A stretch of DNA of 64,000 nucleotides, taken from the NCBI RefSeq assembly GCF_002159665.1, contig NZ_NFJC01000001.1, forward strand, positions 124,001-188,000. The letters are read 5' to 3'. This DNA comes from Desulfovibrio sp. An276 (GTDB lineage: Bacteria; Desulfobacterota; Desulfovibrionia; Desulfovibrionales; Desulfovibrionaceae). The notes beneath the pieces are model-generated. The model searched no databases and was not told the DNA's origin. It saw only the letters and a program-made list of their open reading frames with translations. A program made the position numbers and the translations under genes. This document shows, in pieces, positions 10,112-18,787 of this stretch (position 1 is the first letter of the stretch; each line of letters begins with the position of its first letter).

Positions 10112-10785
10112 GCGCTCTCTACAGCTTCCACGACGTCTTCAAAAGCTACGACGAGGGCGGCAAGACCCTGGAAATCCTCAAGGGTGTCAACATGGACATC
10201 GCGGAAGGGGAGCAGCTCGCCATCGTGGGCGCCTCGGGTTCCGGAAAATCCACCCTCCTGCATCTCATGGGTGCCCTGGACAGCCCAAGCGCAGGCTCTG
10301 TCCTCTTCCAGGGCAGGGACATGGCAGATCTTTCCCCTGACGAGCAGGCTCGCTTTCGCAACAAAACCTGCGGCTATGTCTTTCAGTTCCACCATCTTCT
10401 GGCCGAATTCTCGGCTGTGGAAAACGTGGCCATGCCCGGCATCATAGCAGGCGTTGCCAAGGGCGAGATCTTCGAAAAGGCAGCCCATATGCTGGAAAGA
10501 GTGGGCCTCAAGGACAAGGCCCACGCGCAGGTGACCAACCTCTCTGGAGGCGAGAGGCAGCGCGTTGCCATAGCCAGAGCCCTGGTGCTGCGCCCGAGTG
10601 TTCTGCTTGCGGACGAACCCACAGGCAATCTCGACGAGGCGACCGGGCAGCAGGTGGCGAACCTCTTGCGCGAACTCAACCGCGAGCTTGGCATGACCAT
10701 GGTTGTGGTCACCCACAACAGGGAGCTTGCCCGCAGCATGGACAGATGCCTTGAGCTCAGGCAGGGACTTCTCTTCGAGGCCTGA
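10108..10785 (+). CDS. lolD: Lipoprotein-releasing ABC transporter ATP-binding protein
   Basis: ATPase that powers lipoprotein release with the permease encoded immediately upstream. The 225 residues show Walker A GASGSGKST, the Q-loop region FQFHHLLAEFSAVENV, signature LSGGERQRVAIARAL, Walker B VLLADEPTGNLD and the switch His in VVVTHN. The MacB/LolD subfamily is supported by length and by the adjoining permease. ATG 10108 overlaps the lolC stop; an open upstream extension within lolC is not conserved. Confidence 0.95.
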   Translation: MSALYSFHDVFKSYDEGGKTLEILKGVNMDIAEGEQLAIVGASGSGKSTLLHLMGALDSPSAGSVLFQGRDMADLSPDEQARFRNKTCGYVFQFHHLLAEFSAVENVAMPGIIAGVAKGEIFEKAAHMLERVGLKDKAHAQVTNLSGGERQRVAIARALVLRPSVLLADEPTGNLDEATGQQVANLLRELNRELGMTMVVVTHNRELARSMDRCLELRQGLLFEA

Positions 10786-11228
10786 TGTACCAGTAACGGA
10801 GCATTGGCACAGCCCGAAATTTCCGGCCCCGCACTCTGTTATTTCTCAAGTATTTTAATAAGTTACATTGTTTTCCGTTCTTTTTGATGCTTGACACAAA
10901 AAAGCAAGGCATATTATAGATTCAACATAAGCTTTACCAAACATATGCTAATAGTGCTCTCGGGAGTAGGCAGCCAACGAATCCAGGTGTGCCAAAACCG
11001 GGAGCTTTTTTGTCTTTTTCCCAATCTTGCAAGGGCGGGGCTTCTTCTGCTATGAAGTGCCGTTGTCCGCTTTTTACGGACTTTTGCCCATATCCGCCTT
11101 TCAGGATTTTTGCGGGCCCTTTCTTGCGCCCGCACGCCGAACTTACGGGAGGATCAGCGTTTTCCTTGCCGCAAACCCTGCCCCCATGGCAGGGAATTTG
11201 TCACAGGGACGACGCTGTGTAGCATTTG
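10786..11228. other. Intergenic region upstream of bamA
   Basis: 443 bases with a locally AT-rich stretch (about 10840-10960) containing the promoter listed below. The transcript leader would be about 300 bases. An imperfect hairpin just after lolD (around 10795-10845, TAACGGAG with CTCTGTTA) could end the lolD transcript. No gene was found. Confidence 0.5.
10891..10919 (+). promoter_or_regulatory. Sigma-70-like promoter for bamA
   Basis: TTGACA (10891-10896), a 17-base spacer and TTATAG (10914-10919; a TATTAT overlaps at 10912) in an AT-rich patch. This is one of the best -35/-10 pairs in the window and points toward bamA. Confidence 0.6.
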
Positions 11229-14033
11229 ATGACAAGATATACGCGAAGCAAACGTCTGTTCCGTTGTGCCCTTAGTGCCGTTTGCGCCCTCATGCTTTTT
11301 CTGACTGGCGCAACAGCAGCGCAGGCCAAGGGAGAGACAGTTCTGGTTCTGCCCTTCGCCGTGCAGGCAGGCCCTGAACTTCCGGACGCGGTCCACGCAG
11401 TGCCCATGTCCATCGTGGAAAAGCTGGCCGCACAGGGGATGCGTCCCCTGTCCATGGAAAAGTCCACGGCCATATACCGCGAGTCCGGGCTCAAAACCCT
11501 TGATCTGGCAGCAGCCAGACAGCTCGGCGTCACTGCCGGCGCAGACGTCGTTATCTACGGCGCCTTCACCCAGGATGGGCGAGGCTTTGTCATGGATACG
11601 CGCATTGTGCCCGTTTCCGGCGCAAGGCCTGTGCCCGCAAGATTTGTCCGCCCGAACATGACGGACCTTGCCGAGGCTTCCACCCAGCTTGCCTCCCGTA
11701 CGGCAGCGACCCTGAATCCCGTCGCAACACCGGCTGCAGCTCCCGAACCGGCGACCCCGGCCAAGCCCGCGGAGCCTGCCCCTGCCCAGCTTGTGCCCAT
11801 GAATCTGCCCACTTCGGGCAAGGGCCTTGCAGACGTGCAGGTGCGCGGTCTGCGCAACATGGACCCGGATGTCGTGCTCATGCGCCTTACCATCCGCAAG
11901 GGTGACTCCCCGGACGCAAACGCCATCAATCAGGAAGTGATGCGCCTGTGGGAAATGGGCTATTTCACGGATGTGCAGGCCCACATGGAAGGCAATGTGC
12001 TGGTCTTTGACGTGGTGGAAAAGCCCCGCATCGACAACATCATTGTCGAGGGCGCCAGCGCAATCGACCAGGAAGACATCATTGCTGCCATGACGACCCG
12101 CACGGGCAACGTCCTGAACGAGCAGACCCTGGCCGAGGATCTGCAGCGCATAACCGAACTCTACCGCAAGGAAGGCTACTACCTTGCAAAGCCCACCTAC
12201 CGCTTCGAGGACAGGACTGGCAGGCGCGGCACCATCCTTGTCATCAACGTGAACGAGGGCAACAAGCTCTACATCACGGAAGTGAAGGTGGATGGCTTAA
12301 AAGAGCTCAAGCAGAGCGATATGGAAAAATACATGGCCCTGCGCGAGCGTGGCCTCTTCTCCTGGATCACAGGCTCCGGTGTTCTCAAGGAAGAGTATCT
12401 CGAGCGTGACACCAACGCCATCGCAGCCTACGGCCTGAACGAAGGCTATGTGGACATGCAGGTGGGTGCCCCGGAGGTCGACTACAAGGAAGACGGCATT
12501 CACATCATCTTCCCTGTGAGCGAGGGCCCGCGCTACAATGTCAATGAAGTTTCCTTTGCCGGCGACGTCCTTGACACGCAGGAGAACATGGAAAAACTCG
12601 TCGAGATGGACGAGTGGAAGGCAGAAAACTCCTACTTCTCCCTGACTGTCATGCAGGAAGACGCAAAGCGCCTGCAAAACTACTACAACGACCAGGGCTA
12701 TGCCTACGCAGAAGTGGACACGCGCGTGATCAAGCCGGACGACAAGCCGGGTACGGTCAATGTCTGCTACGTGATCAACAAGCGTCAGAAAATCTTTGTG
12801 CGCAGGCTTCTTGTCGAAGGCAACCTCAAGACCAGGGACAACGTCATCCTGCGTGAAATGCGCCTGGGTGACGGAGACCCCTACGAGGGAGCAAAGCTGC
12901 GCAGATCCACGGAGCGACTGAACCGCCTGCGCTACTTCTCTGCCCTGGACACGGAACTTGTGCCCACCGAATCCGAGGATCAGGTGGATCTGAAGGTCAA
13001 GGTCAAGGAAGCCAATACCGGCGCCCTCATGGCAGGCATAGGCTATTCCACCTACTTTGACGTGGGCGTCAACGCCAGCATCATGGAGCGCAACCTCTTT
13101 GGTCGCGGCTACCAGCTGGCCCTGAGCGGCTTCTTCTCCTGGCGCCGCACTTCGGGCACACTGACCTTCAACAACCCCAGGGTCTACGACACGGACCTGT
13201 CCTTCGGCAACGACCTTTACTATCTGCACGACTACTGGGACAGCTTCACCCGTGACACCATAGGCGACACCATCCGCTTCGCCTACCCCATCGGCGAATA
13301 CACCTCGGTTGGCGTGAGCTACCGTCTGGAACGCTACGAAATCTACGACGTGGACCACAACGCCTCCCCGTACATCACGGACTACAAGGGCGTGAACTGG
13401 ACCAGTGCCTTTGGCGCGCGCATCACCCGCGATACCACGGACGATCGCGAGCGTCCCACCCGCGGCACCATCGCCAGGATATGGGGCGAATGGGGCGGCG
13501 GCGGCCTCGGCGGCACGGACAACTTCGTGAAGGTCGTGGCCGACTGGCAGGGCTTCTATTCCTTCAATCCGCAAAACACCATCCATCTGCGCGCACGCCT
13601 GGGCGGCGTGTTCGAGAACACTGGCTCCAGAATCCCGGTATTCGAACGCTTCTACGTGGGCGGCATGGACACTGTGCGCGGCTACTCCTACACAGACGCG
13701 TCCCCGCGTTCCCAGGATCCGCGCTACGAGCACGACGTCATCGGTGGTGACCGCATGGGTGTGCTCAACCTTGAATATGTGTGGACCTTCCAGAAGGATA
13801 TGGGCCTTGCCCTTGTGCCCTTCTTCGATATCGGCTTCAACTACAGCTCGGACGATGGCCAGAGACTTGCCCTGGACTTCGACGACTACTGGGTCTACTC
13901 CGCAGGTCTGGAACTGCGCTGGCGTTCGCCCATGGGCGATCTGCGCATAGCCTACGGTATCCCGCTCAAGAAGGACCTTGACGGCGAAAGGGAACCCGGA
14001 CGTCTCGAATTCAGCATGGGTCAGTTCTTCTAG
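11229..14033 (+). CDS. bamA: Outer membrane protein assembly factor BamA with extra N-terminal domain
   Basis: Omp85 protein that inserts beta-barrel proteins into the outer membrane; 934 residues against about 800 in E. coli. A signal peptide (cleavage after AQA, residue 33) is followed by a TolB/FlgO-like alpha/beta domain (about 36-160; ETVLVLPFAVQAGPELPDAV), a Pro/Ala-rich linker (about 163-185), then five POTRA repeats (about 197-600; the first is ADVQVRGLRNMDPDVVLMRL) and the C-terminal barrel. The barrel has the conserved loop-6 motif VRGYSYTD and ends in Phe (FSMGQFF), the OMP recognition signature. ATG 11229 is chosen over an adjacent TTG. ompH and fabZ, its usual partners, lie 11 kb downstream. 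Confidence 0.95.
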   Translation: MTRYTRSKRLFRCALSAVCALMLFLTGATAAQAKGETVLVLPFAVQAGPELPDAVHAVPMSIVEKLAAQGMRPLSMEKSTAIYRESGLKTLDLAAARQLGVTAGADVVIYGAFTQDGRGFVMDTRIVPVSGARPVPARFVRPNMTDLAEASTQLASRTAATLNPVATPAAAPEPATPAKPAEPAPAQLVPMNLPTSGKGLADVQVRGLRNMDPDVVLMRLTIRKGDSPDANAINQEVMRLWEMGYFTDVQAHMEGNVLVFDVVEKPRIDNIIVEGASAIDQEDIIAAMTTRTGNVLNEQTLAEDLQRITELYRKEGYYLAKPTYRFEDRTGRRGTILVINVNEGNKLYITEVKVDGLKELKQSDMEKYMALRERGLFSWITGSGVLKEEYLERDTNAIAAYGLNEGYVDMQVGAPEVDYKEDGIHIIFPVSEGPRYNVNEVSFAGDVLDTQENMEKLVEMDEWKAENSYFSLTVMQEDAKRLQNYYNDQGYAYAEVDTRVIKPDDKPGTVNVCYVINKRQKIFVRRLLVEGNLKTRDNVILREMRLGDGDPYEGAKLRRSTERLNRLRYFSALDTELVPTESEDQVDLKVKVKEANTGALMAGIGYSTYFDVGVNASIMERNLFGRGYQLALSGFFSWRRTSGTLTFNNPRVYDTDLSFGNDLYYLHDYWDSFTRDTIGDTIRFAYPIGEYTSVGVSYRLERYEIYDVDHNASPYITDYKGVNWTSAFGARITRDTTDDRERPTRGTIARIWGEWGGGGLGGTDNFVKVVADWQGFYSFNPQNTIHLRARLGGVFENTGSRIPVFERFYVGGMDTVRGYSYTDASPRSQDPRYEHDVIGGDRMGVLNLEYVWTFQKDMGLALVPFFDIGFNYSSDDGQRLALDFDDYWVYSAGLELRWRSPMGDLRIAYGIPLKKDLDGEREPGRLEFSMGQFF

Positions 14034-14053
14034 ACCAGGGCCAAGCAATGCAT

Positions 14054-14089
14054 GAGGAACAGGCTTTTACAGCCTGTTCCTCTTTTTTT
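14054..14089 (+). terminator. Intrinsic terminator of bamA
   Basis: GAGGAACAGGCT pairs perfectly with AGCCTGTTCCTC over a 4-base loop, followed by seven T. Strong Rho-independent terminator 20 bases after the bamA stop. Confidence 0.92.
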
Positions 14090-14588
14090 GCGCCCTCTTG
14101 CTGGAGACGCACCCGCAACCATACAGCCATATGCATTGGCCTTGCTTGCCCCAGGGGCACAGCGCATGTTTCACAAAAATTTGCAACGTTTCTTGCGTCC
14201 TCATGTGAAACATGTCACTATGGGGCTATCTCTTTTCGCGCTTTTTGCAATCAGGCTAGAGAGACACTTCCATTCCCCGCACCGCTTTTTCAAACAGCAC
14301 CACATCCTGTGAAACGGGCAATCCTGATTTGCCTTCATCCCCCCTCACTTGCACCAGGACAAATGGCACAAGACCTGACCGGTGAAGCCCATCCCCCCAC
14401 TTCAGTGGCAAAGAAACCGATCATTGGCAGACAAGGCCCGGATTAGCAAACATTTGTCCTGTCTCTCCCCCATATTCCATATCTGCAGACAAAACCCCGT
14501 ACAAATCCGGATTGCTGTGATGTATCCAGATGTGTCCAGATTTGCAGGGACAATTGGCGTCATGGATACCCGCCGACAAGGAGTTCCC
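14090..14588. other. Intergenic region upstream of the FAD dehydrogenase
   Basis: About 500 bases with a CRP/FNR-like palindrome (14204-14219, separate entry). The frame of the dehydrogenase stays open to 14382 but that extension has no similarity. No RNA gene or repeat array was seen. Confidence 0.5.
14204..14219 (+). promoter_or_regulatory. CRP/FNR-family operator-like palindrome
   Basis: TGTGA-AACATG-TCACT: one base from the TGTGA-N6-TCACA symmetry bound by CRP/FNR family regulators (including HcpR-like proteins of sulfate reducers). It lies 370 bases before the dehydrogenase start. The regulator is not identifiable from the sequence. Confidence 0.45.
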
Positions 14589-15962
14589 ATGTCTACAGTC
14601 ACAAGTCTGAATGATACCCAGAAGCGTTTTTTGACGGACACCTTTGGAGATGCCGTTTCCTTTTCACCCGAGGTTTTGCGCGTCTACGCATCCGACGCAA
14701 GTCTCAAGGTCGGTACGGTCCTTGCAATGTACCGCCCGCGCAACACAGAGGAACTCTCGAAATTCATGCACTGGGCTCAAAAGGAAAACGTGGCTGTGCA
14801 CCCGCGCGGTCGCGGTACCAGCCTTTCCGGCGGCTGTGTGCCCACAGTGCCCGGCATTGTGGTCTCCATGCTGGGCATGGATAAAATCCTTGATATTTCC
14901 GACACAGACTTTGTGGCTGTTGTCGAGCCAGGTGTAAACACTGCGTTTTTGCAGGCAGAGTGCGCGAAAAAAAGGCTTTTCTACCCGCCCGATCCCGCAA
15001 GCGGCAAGGCCACCAGTGTCGGTGGCAATGTCATTACCTGTGCTGGCGGACTCAGGGCAGTCAAGTACGGCGTAACCAGGGACTACGTTCTTGGCGTTGA
15101 AGCCGTGTTGCCAGGGGGCGACATTGTTCATTTTGGCGGACGCTGCCACAAGGATGTCATAGGCCTTGATATGGCAAGGCTCTTTGTGGGCAGCGAGGGA
15201 ACACTCGGCATCGTAACAAAGCTCTACCTGAAGCTTCTGCCCTTGCCTGAGCTTTCCGCCTCGGTGCTGGCCGGCTATGCATCCCTGGACGATGCCATGA
15301 AATCCATGGCCAAGGTCTTCCACGCAGGCATATTGCCCTGTGCTGTCGAATTCATGAACGAGACTGTTTTGGAAGTCCTGGCTAAGACAGGCGAGGTCAT
15401 CTGGCCAAAGAGCGTGCACTCCATGCTCTTGTTCCAGGTTGATGGCAGCGCAGACAGCGTTCCCTACGAAAAGGCAAGGCTCTACCGTCAGCTGGACGAT
15501 GCCCTCTGGCGCATCGAAGGCGTTGGCAAGGAGGAAGAAGACAGGCTCTGGGCCATACGCCGTCGCATCTCTGCGGGGTCCTACGTGCTTGGCCCAGACC
15601 GCATAGGCGGGGACATGGCAGTTCCCAGAGGATCTCTTCTGGCAGCCCTGAGGCGCTTTGAGGAGATTGCAGCGTCCAATGGCAAGAGGCTCATAGGCTT
15701 CGGGCATGCCGGAGACGGCAACATACACGCCAACCTCCACTACGACGCTTCGGATCCCGATGATGCGGCGCGTACCCAGAAAACCCATCATGAGCTCGAT
15801 CACGCAGTGCTGGAGTTTGGCGGAAGCCTTTCCGGCGAGCACGGCGGAGGCTGTCTCAAGGACGTGTCCCTGCAGATCCCACCCCGCGAACGCGAACTCA
15901 TGCAGGCCATGCGCAGGGTCTTTGATCCTACCGGTATCATGAATCCCGGCAAGGCCTTCTGA
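14589..15962 (+). CDS. glcD: FAD-linked oxidase (GlcD / D-lactate dehydrogenase type)
   Basis: A 457-residue flavoprotein of the FAD_binding_4 plus FAD-oxidase C family (GlcD, D-lactate dehydrogenase). The FAD-binding PCMH region shows VHPRGRGTSLSGGCVPT and ATSVGGNVITCAGGLRAVKYG; the C-terminal half has the conserved IGFGHAGDGNIHANLHYD and SGEHGGG, whose His residues bind the metal/substrate. ATG 14589 has AAGGAG upstream; the longer open frame is not conserved. Sixteen bases downstream begins an Fe-S subunit, so the pair forms a membrane-associated 2-hydroxyacid dehydrogenase. Lactate is the likely substrate given the LarA-like gene and the organism type, but glycolate cannot be excluded. 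Confidence 0.88.
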   Translation: MSTVTSLNDTQKRFLTDTFGDAVSFSPEVLRVYASDASLKVGTVLAMYRPRNTEELSKFMHWAQKENVAVHPRGRGTSLSGGCVPTVPGIVVSMLGMDKILDISDTDFVAVVEPGVNTAFLQAECAKKRLFYPPDPASGKATSVGGNVITCAGGLRAVKYGVTRDYVLGVEAVLPGGDIVHFGGRCHKDVIGLDMARLFVGSEGTLGIVTKLYLKLLPLPELSASVLAGYASLDDAMKSMAKVFHAGILPCAVEFMNETVLEVLAKTGEVIWPKSVHSMLLFQVDGSADSVPYEKARLYRQLDDALWRIEGVGKEEEDRLWAIRRRISAGSYVLGPDRIGGDMAVPRGSLLAALRRFEEIAASNGKRLIGFGHAGDGNIHANLHYDASDPDDAARTQKTHHELDHAVLEFGGSLSGEHGGGCLKDVSLQIPPRERELMQAMRRVFDPTGIMNPGKAF

Positions 15963-15977
15963 TGACGGGGGACAGTT

Positions 15978-17129
15978 ATGAAACGAGGATGCACGCAGTG
16001 TGGTGAATGCCTGAGAGTCTGCCCGGTATACGCCATGTTTGGTCGCGAGGAATACGCACCCAAGGGCAAGCGTATCCTCATGGAACCTCTTGATCCGGAA
16101 TACGGCAACGGCATACCCGTCCCGGAGGAGCTTGCGTGGGAGAGGGTGCGAAAGCTCTCCCGTCTGTGCGCAGGATGCGGCAGATGCGCCAGGGTCTGTG
16201 CGAGGAAGCTTTCCACTGCAGAACTTCTGGCTGATGTGAGAAGTCGCAATCCGCACTGGACACAGTTCATGTGGCAGATGTGGATCAGGGCCATGGGTGG
16301 CCTCTGGCCCATGGCTGGCCGCATGGCCATGCTGATCCCTAAGGGCATGACAAACTCCGGCGACATTGGGGGGCTCATCAATATGGCACGCTCCCTTGTG
16401 GCAAAGCCTGCCCCTGCCCCCTGGTTTACCTTAAAGCCTGCAAGCAGGGTCGCATCCAAAAGGGTCATGGTCTTTTCCGGCTGTACGGCAAAGTACGCAA
16501 GACCTGCCTGGACTGAAAAGGCCGCAAGGCTTCTGAGGCATTGGGGCTATGTGGTCATCGACAGCAACGACTTTGTCTGCTGCGGGGGCACACTGCATCA
16601 CGCAGGCGCATACAAGGCAGAGGCAGAGGTCAGGGAACACAACATCAGGGTCTGGAAGGACATGGGCGAGCCCCTTGTTGCCACTTTCTGCGCTTCCTGT
16701 CTGCACAGCCTGCACTCCTATGCTGCACACATGGACAACAGGGAGGATATTGCCCTGTGGCAGGAACGTGTTCTTCCGCTCTCGCTTCTTCTGACAGACC
16801 CTGTTATCACAAGAACAGCCAATGCACCAAAGATCGTTGGCTACCACGAGCCCTGCCACTGGAATGGCAGGGATGAAGACAAGCCCCTTCTTGCAAAGGG
16901 GCTTGAAGTAAGAAAGGGGACAGGGCTTTGCTGCGGCATGGGCGGCATACTCAAGATGTCGGATGCAGGGCTTTCGGCAGCAATGGCAAGAGCCTGTCTC
17001 GACAAGATGCCCGGGGAATGCAGGGAAATTCTCACAGGATGCAGCGGCTGCGTCATGCAGCTGGCAGGGGAGGCAGAAAAGGACAGGGAGGTCAGACACT
17101 GGCTCGATGTCTGCGATACAGCGGACTAG
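15978..17129 (+). CDS. glcF: Fe-S subunit of the 2-hydroxyacid dehydrogenase (GlcF type)
   Basis: A 383-residue electron-transfer subunit. The N-terminus carries two 4Fe-4S motifs, CTQCGECLRVCP (residues 5-16) and CAGCGRCARVCA (about 62-73). The C-terminal half has two CCG domains of the HdrB/GlcF type (cysteine-rich segments around FVCCGGTLHH, CASCLHSLHS, EPCHW and LCCGMGG, plus GCSGCVMQL). It passes electrons from the FAD subunit encoded just upstream to quinone or another carrier. It ends 110 bases before a transporter gene. No defect is visible. Confidence 0.9.
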   Translation: MKRGCTQCGECLRVCPVYAMFGREEYAPKGKRILMEPLDPEYGNGIPVPEELAWERVRKLSRLCAGCGRCARVCARKLSTAELLADVRSRNPHWTQFMWQMWIRAMGGLWPMAGRMAMLIPKGMTNSGDIGGLINMARSLVAKPAPAPWFTLKPASRVASKRVMVFSGCTAKYARPAWTEKAARLLRHWGYVVIDSNDFVCCGGTLHHAGAYKAEAEVREHNIRVWKDMGEPLVATFCASCLHSLHSYAAHMDNREDIALWQERVLPLSLLLTDPVITRTANAPKIVGYHEPCHWNGRDEDKPLLAKGLEVRKGTGLCCGMGGILKMSDAGLSAAMARACLDKMPGECREILTGCSGCVMQLAGEAEKDREVRHWLDVCDTAD

Positions 17130-17239
17130 ACTACACCTTCAGGAAAAACAGAAAAGACACAGGGGAGAAACCCGGGACCTGGTTTCGGGTCCATGCCATT
17201 TGGAAGCTCTCTTTTTTGGGAGCAAGAACGGAGTCGACC

Positions 17240-18703
17240 ATGGCACAAAATTTTGAATATTATGGCAAGAAGTACGGGAACTTTGTGGCCCTGGCTGTTG
17301 CCCTTCTGGTATGGCTTCTGCCAACCCCGGAGGGTATGAACATTGTTCAGCACAAGCTTCTAACCATCTTTGCCGGTTCTGTAGTCCTGTGGATCACTTT
17401 GAGCGTGTCCGTTGCCACAAGCAGTTTCATCATCACGGTCATGCTCTACTTCTGGGTTGGCAATGCAACGGGCGCCATGAAGGATGGCGTTCTCATACAC
17501 AATGCGAGTTTTGCTCTGGCAGGCTTTACGTCGCCATCGCTGTGGATGCTCATCACAGGCTTTATCATCTCCATAGCCATGACTGAGACCGGTATGGCCA
17601 GACGCATAGCACTGCTTCTTCTCAAGCGTTTCGGCAAGAAGCCTGCAGGAGCCATCCTGGCCCCCATGCTGGCAAACCTTGTTGTCTCCCCCCTGACCCC
17701 GTCCAACACGGCCAGAACTGCTGCCATGCTCCCCATTGTCGAGGGTGTGGCCCAGGCCTACAAGGCCGAAAAGGGGACAAGCAGCTTTGGCAAGGCCCTC
17801 TTCCTCTGCAACACCTTCTCCTCCAACATCACGGCAGGCGGCTTTCTGACTGCAACCATTCCCAATCCCCTGGCCATAGGCATGATCATAGCCGCAGTGG
17901 GCACTGCCACGGCGCAGACATCCTGGGGCTTCTGGGCTCTTGCCTCGCTGCCGGCAACCATCATCATCCTTGTGGGCAGCATGTACGTAGTCTGTGCTAT
18001 CTACAAGCCAGAGATGAAGAGCATTCCCGGCGGTCTTGAGTACATCGACAGGGAACTTGCTGCCATGGGCCCGCTTTCCATCATGGAAAAGAAGGCTCTC
18101 TTGTACTTCCTTCTGGCCCTGCTCCTGTGGGCCACGGACATGTGGCATCACTTCAATTCCACCATGGTGGCCTTTGTTGTCAGTGTCCTGATTCTCATGC
18201 CCGGCATTGGCGTGCTTTCCTGGAAGCAGGCGCAAAAGTCCATTCCCTGGGAGCTGTTCATCTACTTTGGTGGCGTCATTACCCTGTCCGGTGTTCTCAG
18301 CAAGAGCAAGGCCTTCGAATGGGTCATACGCTCCTGCCTTGATGCCATGGGTCTTACAGACATTTCCATGCTGCCCCTGTGTATCCTCTTGATGGGCTTT
18401 TCCATCTTCAGCCATTGCATATGGTCTACCACCACGGCCATGGCTGGCGTCATGATCCCCATCTATATCAGCCTTGCGCAAACACTTGGCTTCAACGTGG
18501 TCGCCTTTGTGCTGCCTCAGGCCATACTCATGGGCTACGCGCTCTTTTTGCCCTTCAACACCATGGGCAATATCATTATGTACGGCTCCGGCTACTTCAC
18601 TGTCAGCGAGCAAATCAAGGCCTCGGTGGCAGTCGGGCTTTTCGCCTGGATTGTCTGGGCCATAGCGGCAGTAGTCTGGTTCCCGCTCATTGGTCTGTTC
18701 TAG
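17240..18703 (+). CDS. DASS/CitT-family anion:Na+ symporter
   Basis: A 487-residue polytopic inner-membrane protein, about 12 hydrophobic segments, resembling divalent anion:sodium symporters (CitT/YbhI group). Family features include the first half motif around LVVSPLTPSNTARTAAMLPI with the SNT-like turn, and the second repeat IFSHCIWSTTTAMAGVMIPI. ATG 17240 has GGAG ten bases upstream; the frame is open far upstream but overlaps the Fe-S gene. In context it probably imports the organic acid oxidised by the adjacent dehydrogenase (lactate, glycolate or a dicarboxylate); the substrate cannot be read from sequence. Confidence 0.85.
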   Translation: MAQNFEYYGKKYGNFVALAVALLVWLLPTPEGMNIVQHKLLTIFAGSVVLWITLSVSVATSSFIITVMLYFWVGNATGAMKDGVLIHNASFALAGFTSPSLWMLITGFIISIAMTETGMARRIALLLLKRFGKKPAGAILAPMLANLVVSPLTPSNTARTAAMLPIVEGVAQAYKAEKGTSSFGKALFLCNTFSSNITAGGFLTATIPNPLAIGMIIAAVGTATAQTSWGFWALASLPATIIILVGSMYVVCAIYKPEMKSIPGGLEYIDRELAAMGPLSIMEKKALLYFLLALLLWATDMWHHFNSTMVAFVVSVLILMPGIGVLSWKQAQKSIPWELFIYFGGVITLSGVLSKSKAFEWVIRSCLDAMGLTDISMLPLCILLMGFSIFSHCIWSTTTAMAGVMIPIYISLAQTLGFNVVAFVLPQAILMGYALFLPFNTMGNIIMYGSGYFTVSEQIKASVAVGLFAWIVWAIAAVVWFPLIGLF

Positions 18704-18787
18704 CAAAGCCATCCGTTTGGCCGACACATACGTTAGAAAATGGCCCGGCTCGCGCAGGTCCGGGCCGCATTGCAAAGGAGGCCTGCC

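Noticed and set aside
12297..14048. A 583-codon minus-strand frame opposite bamA
   Set aside because: Complementary-strand shadow of the conserved BamA barrel and POTRA coding sequence.
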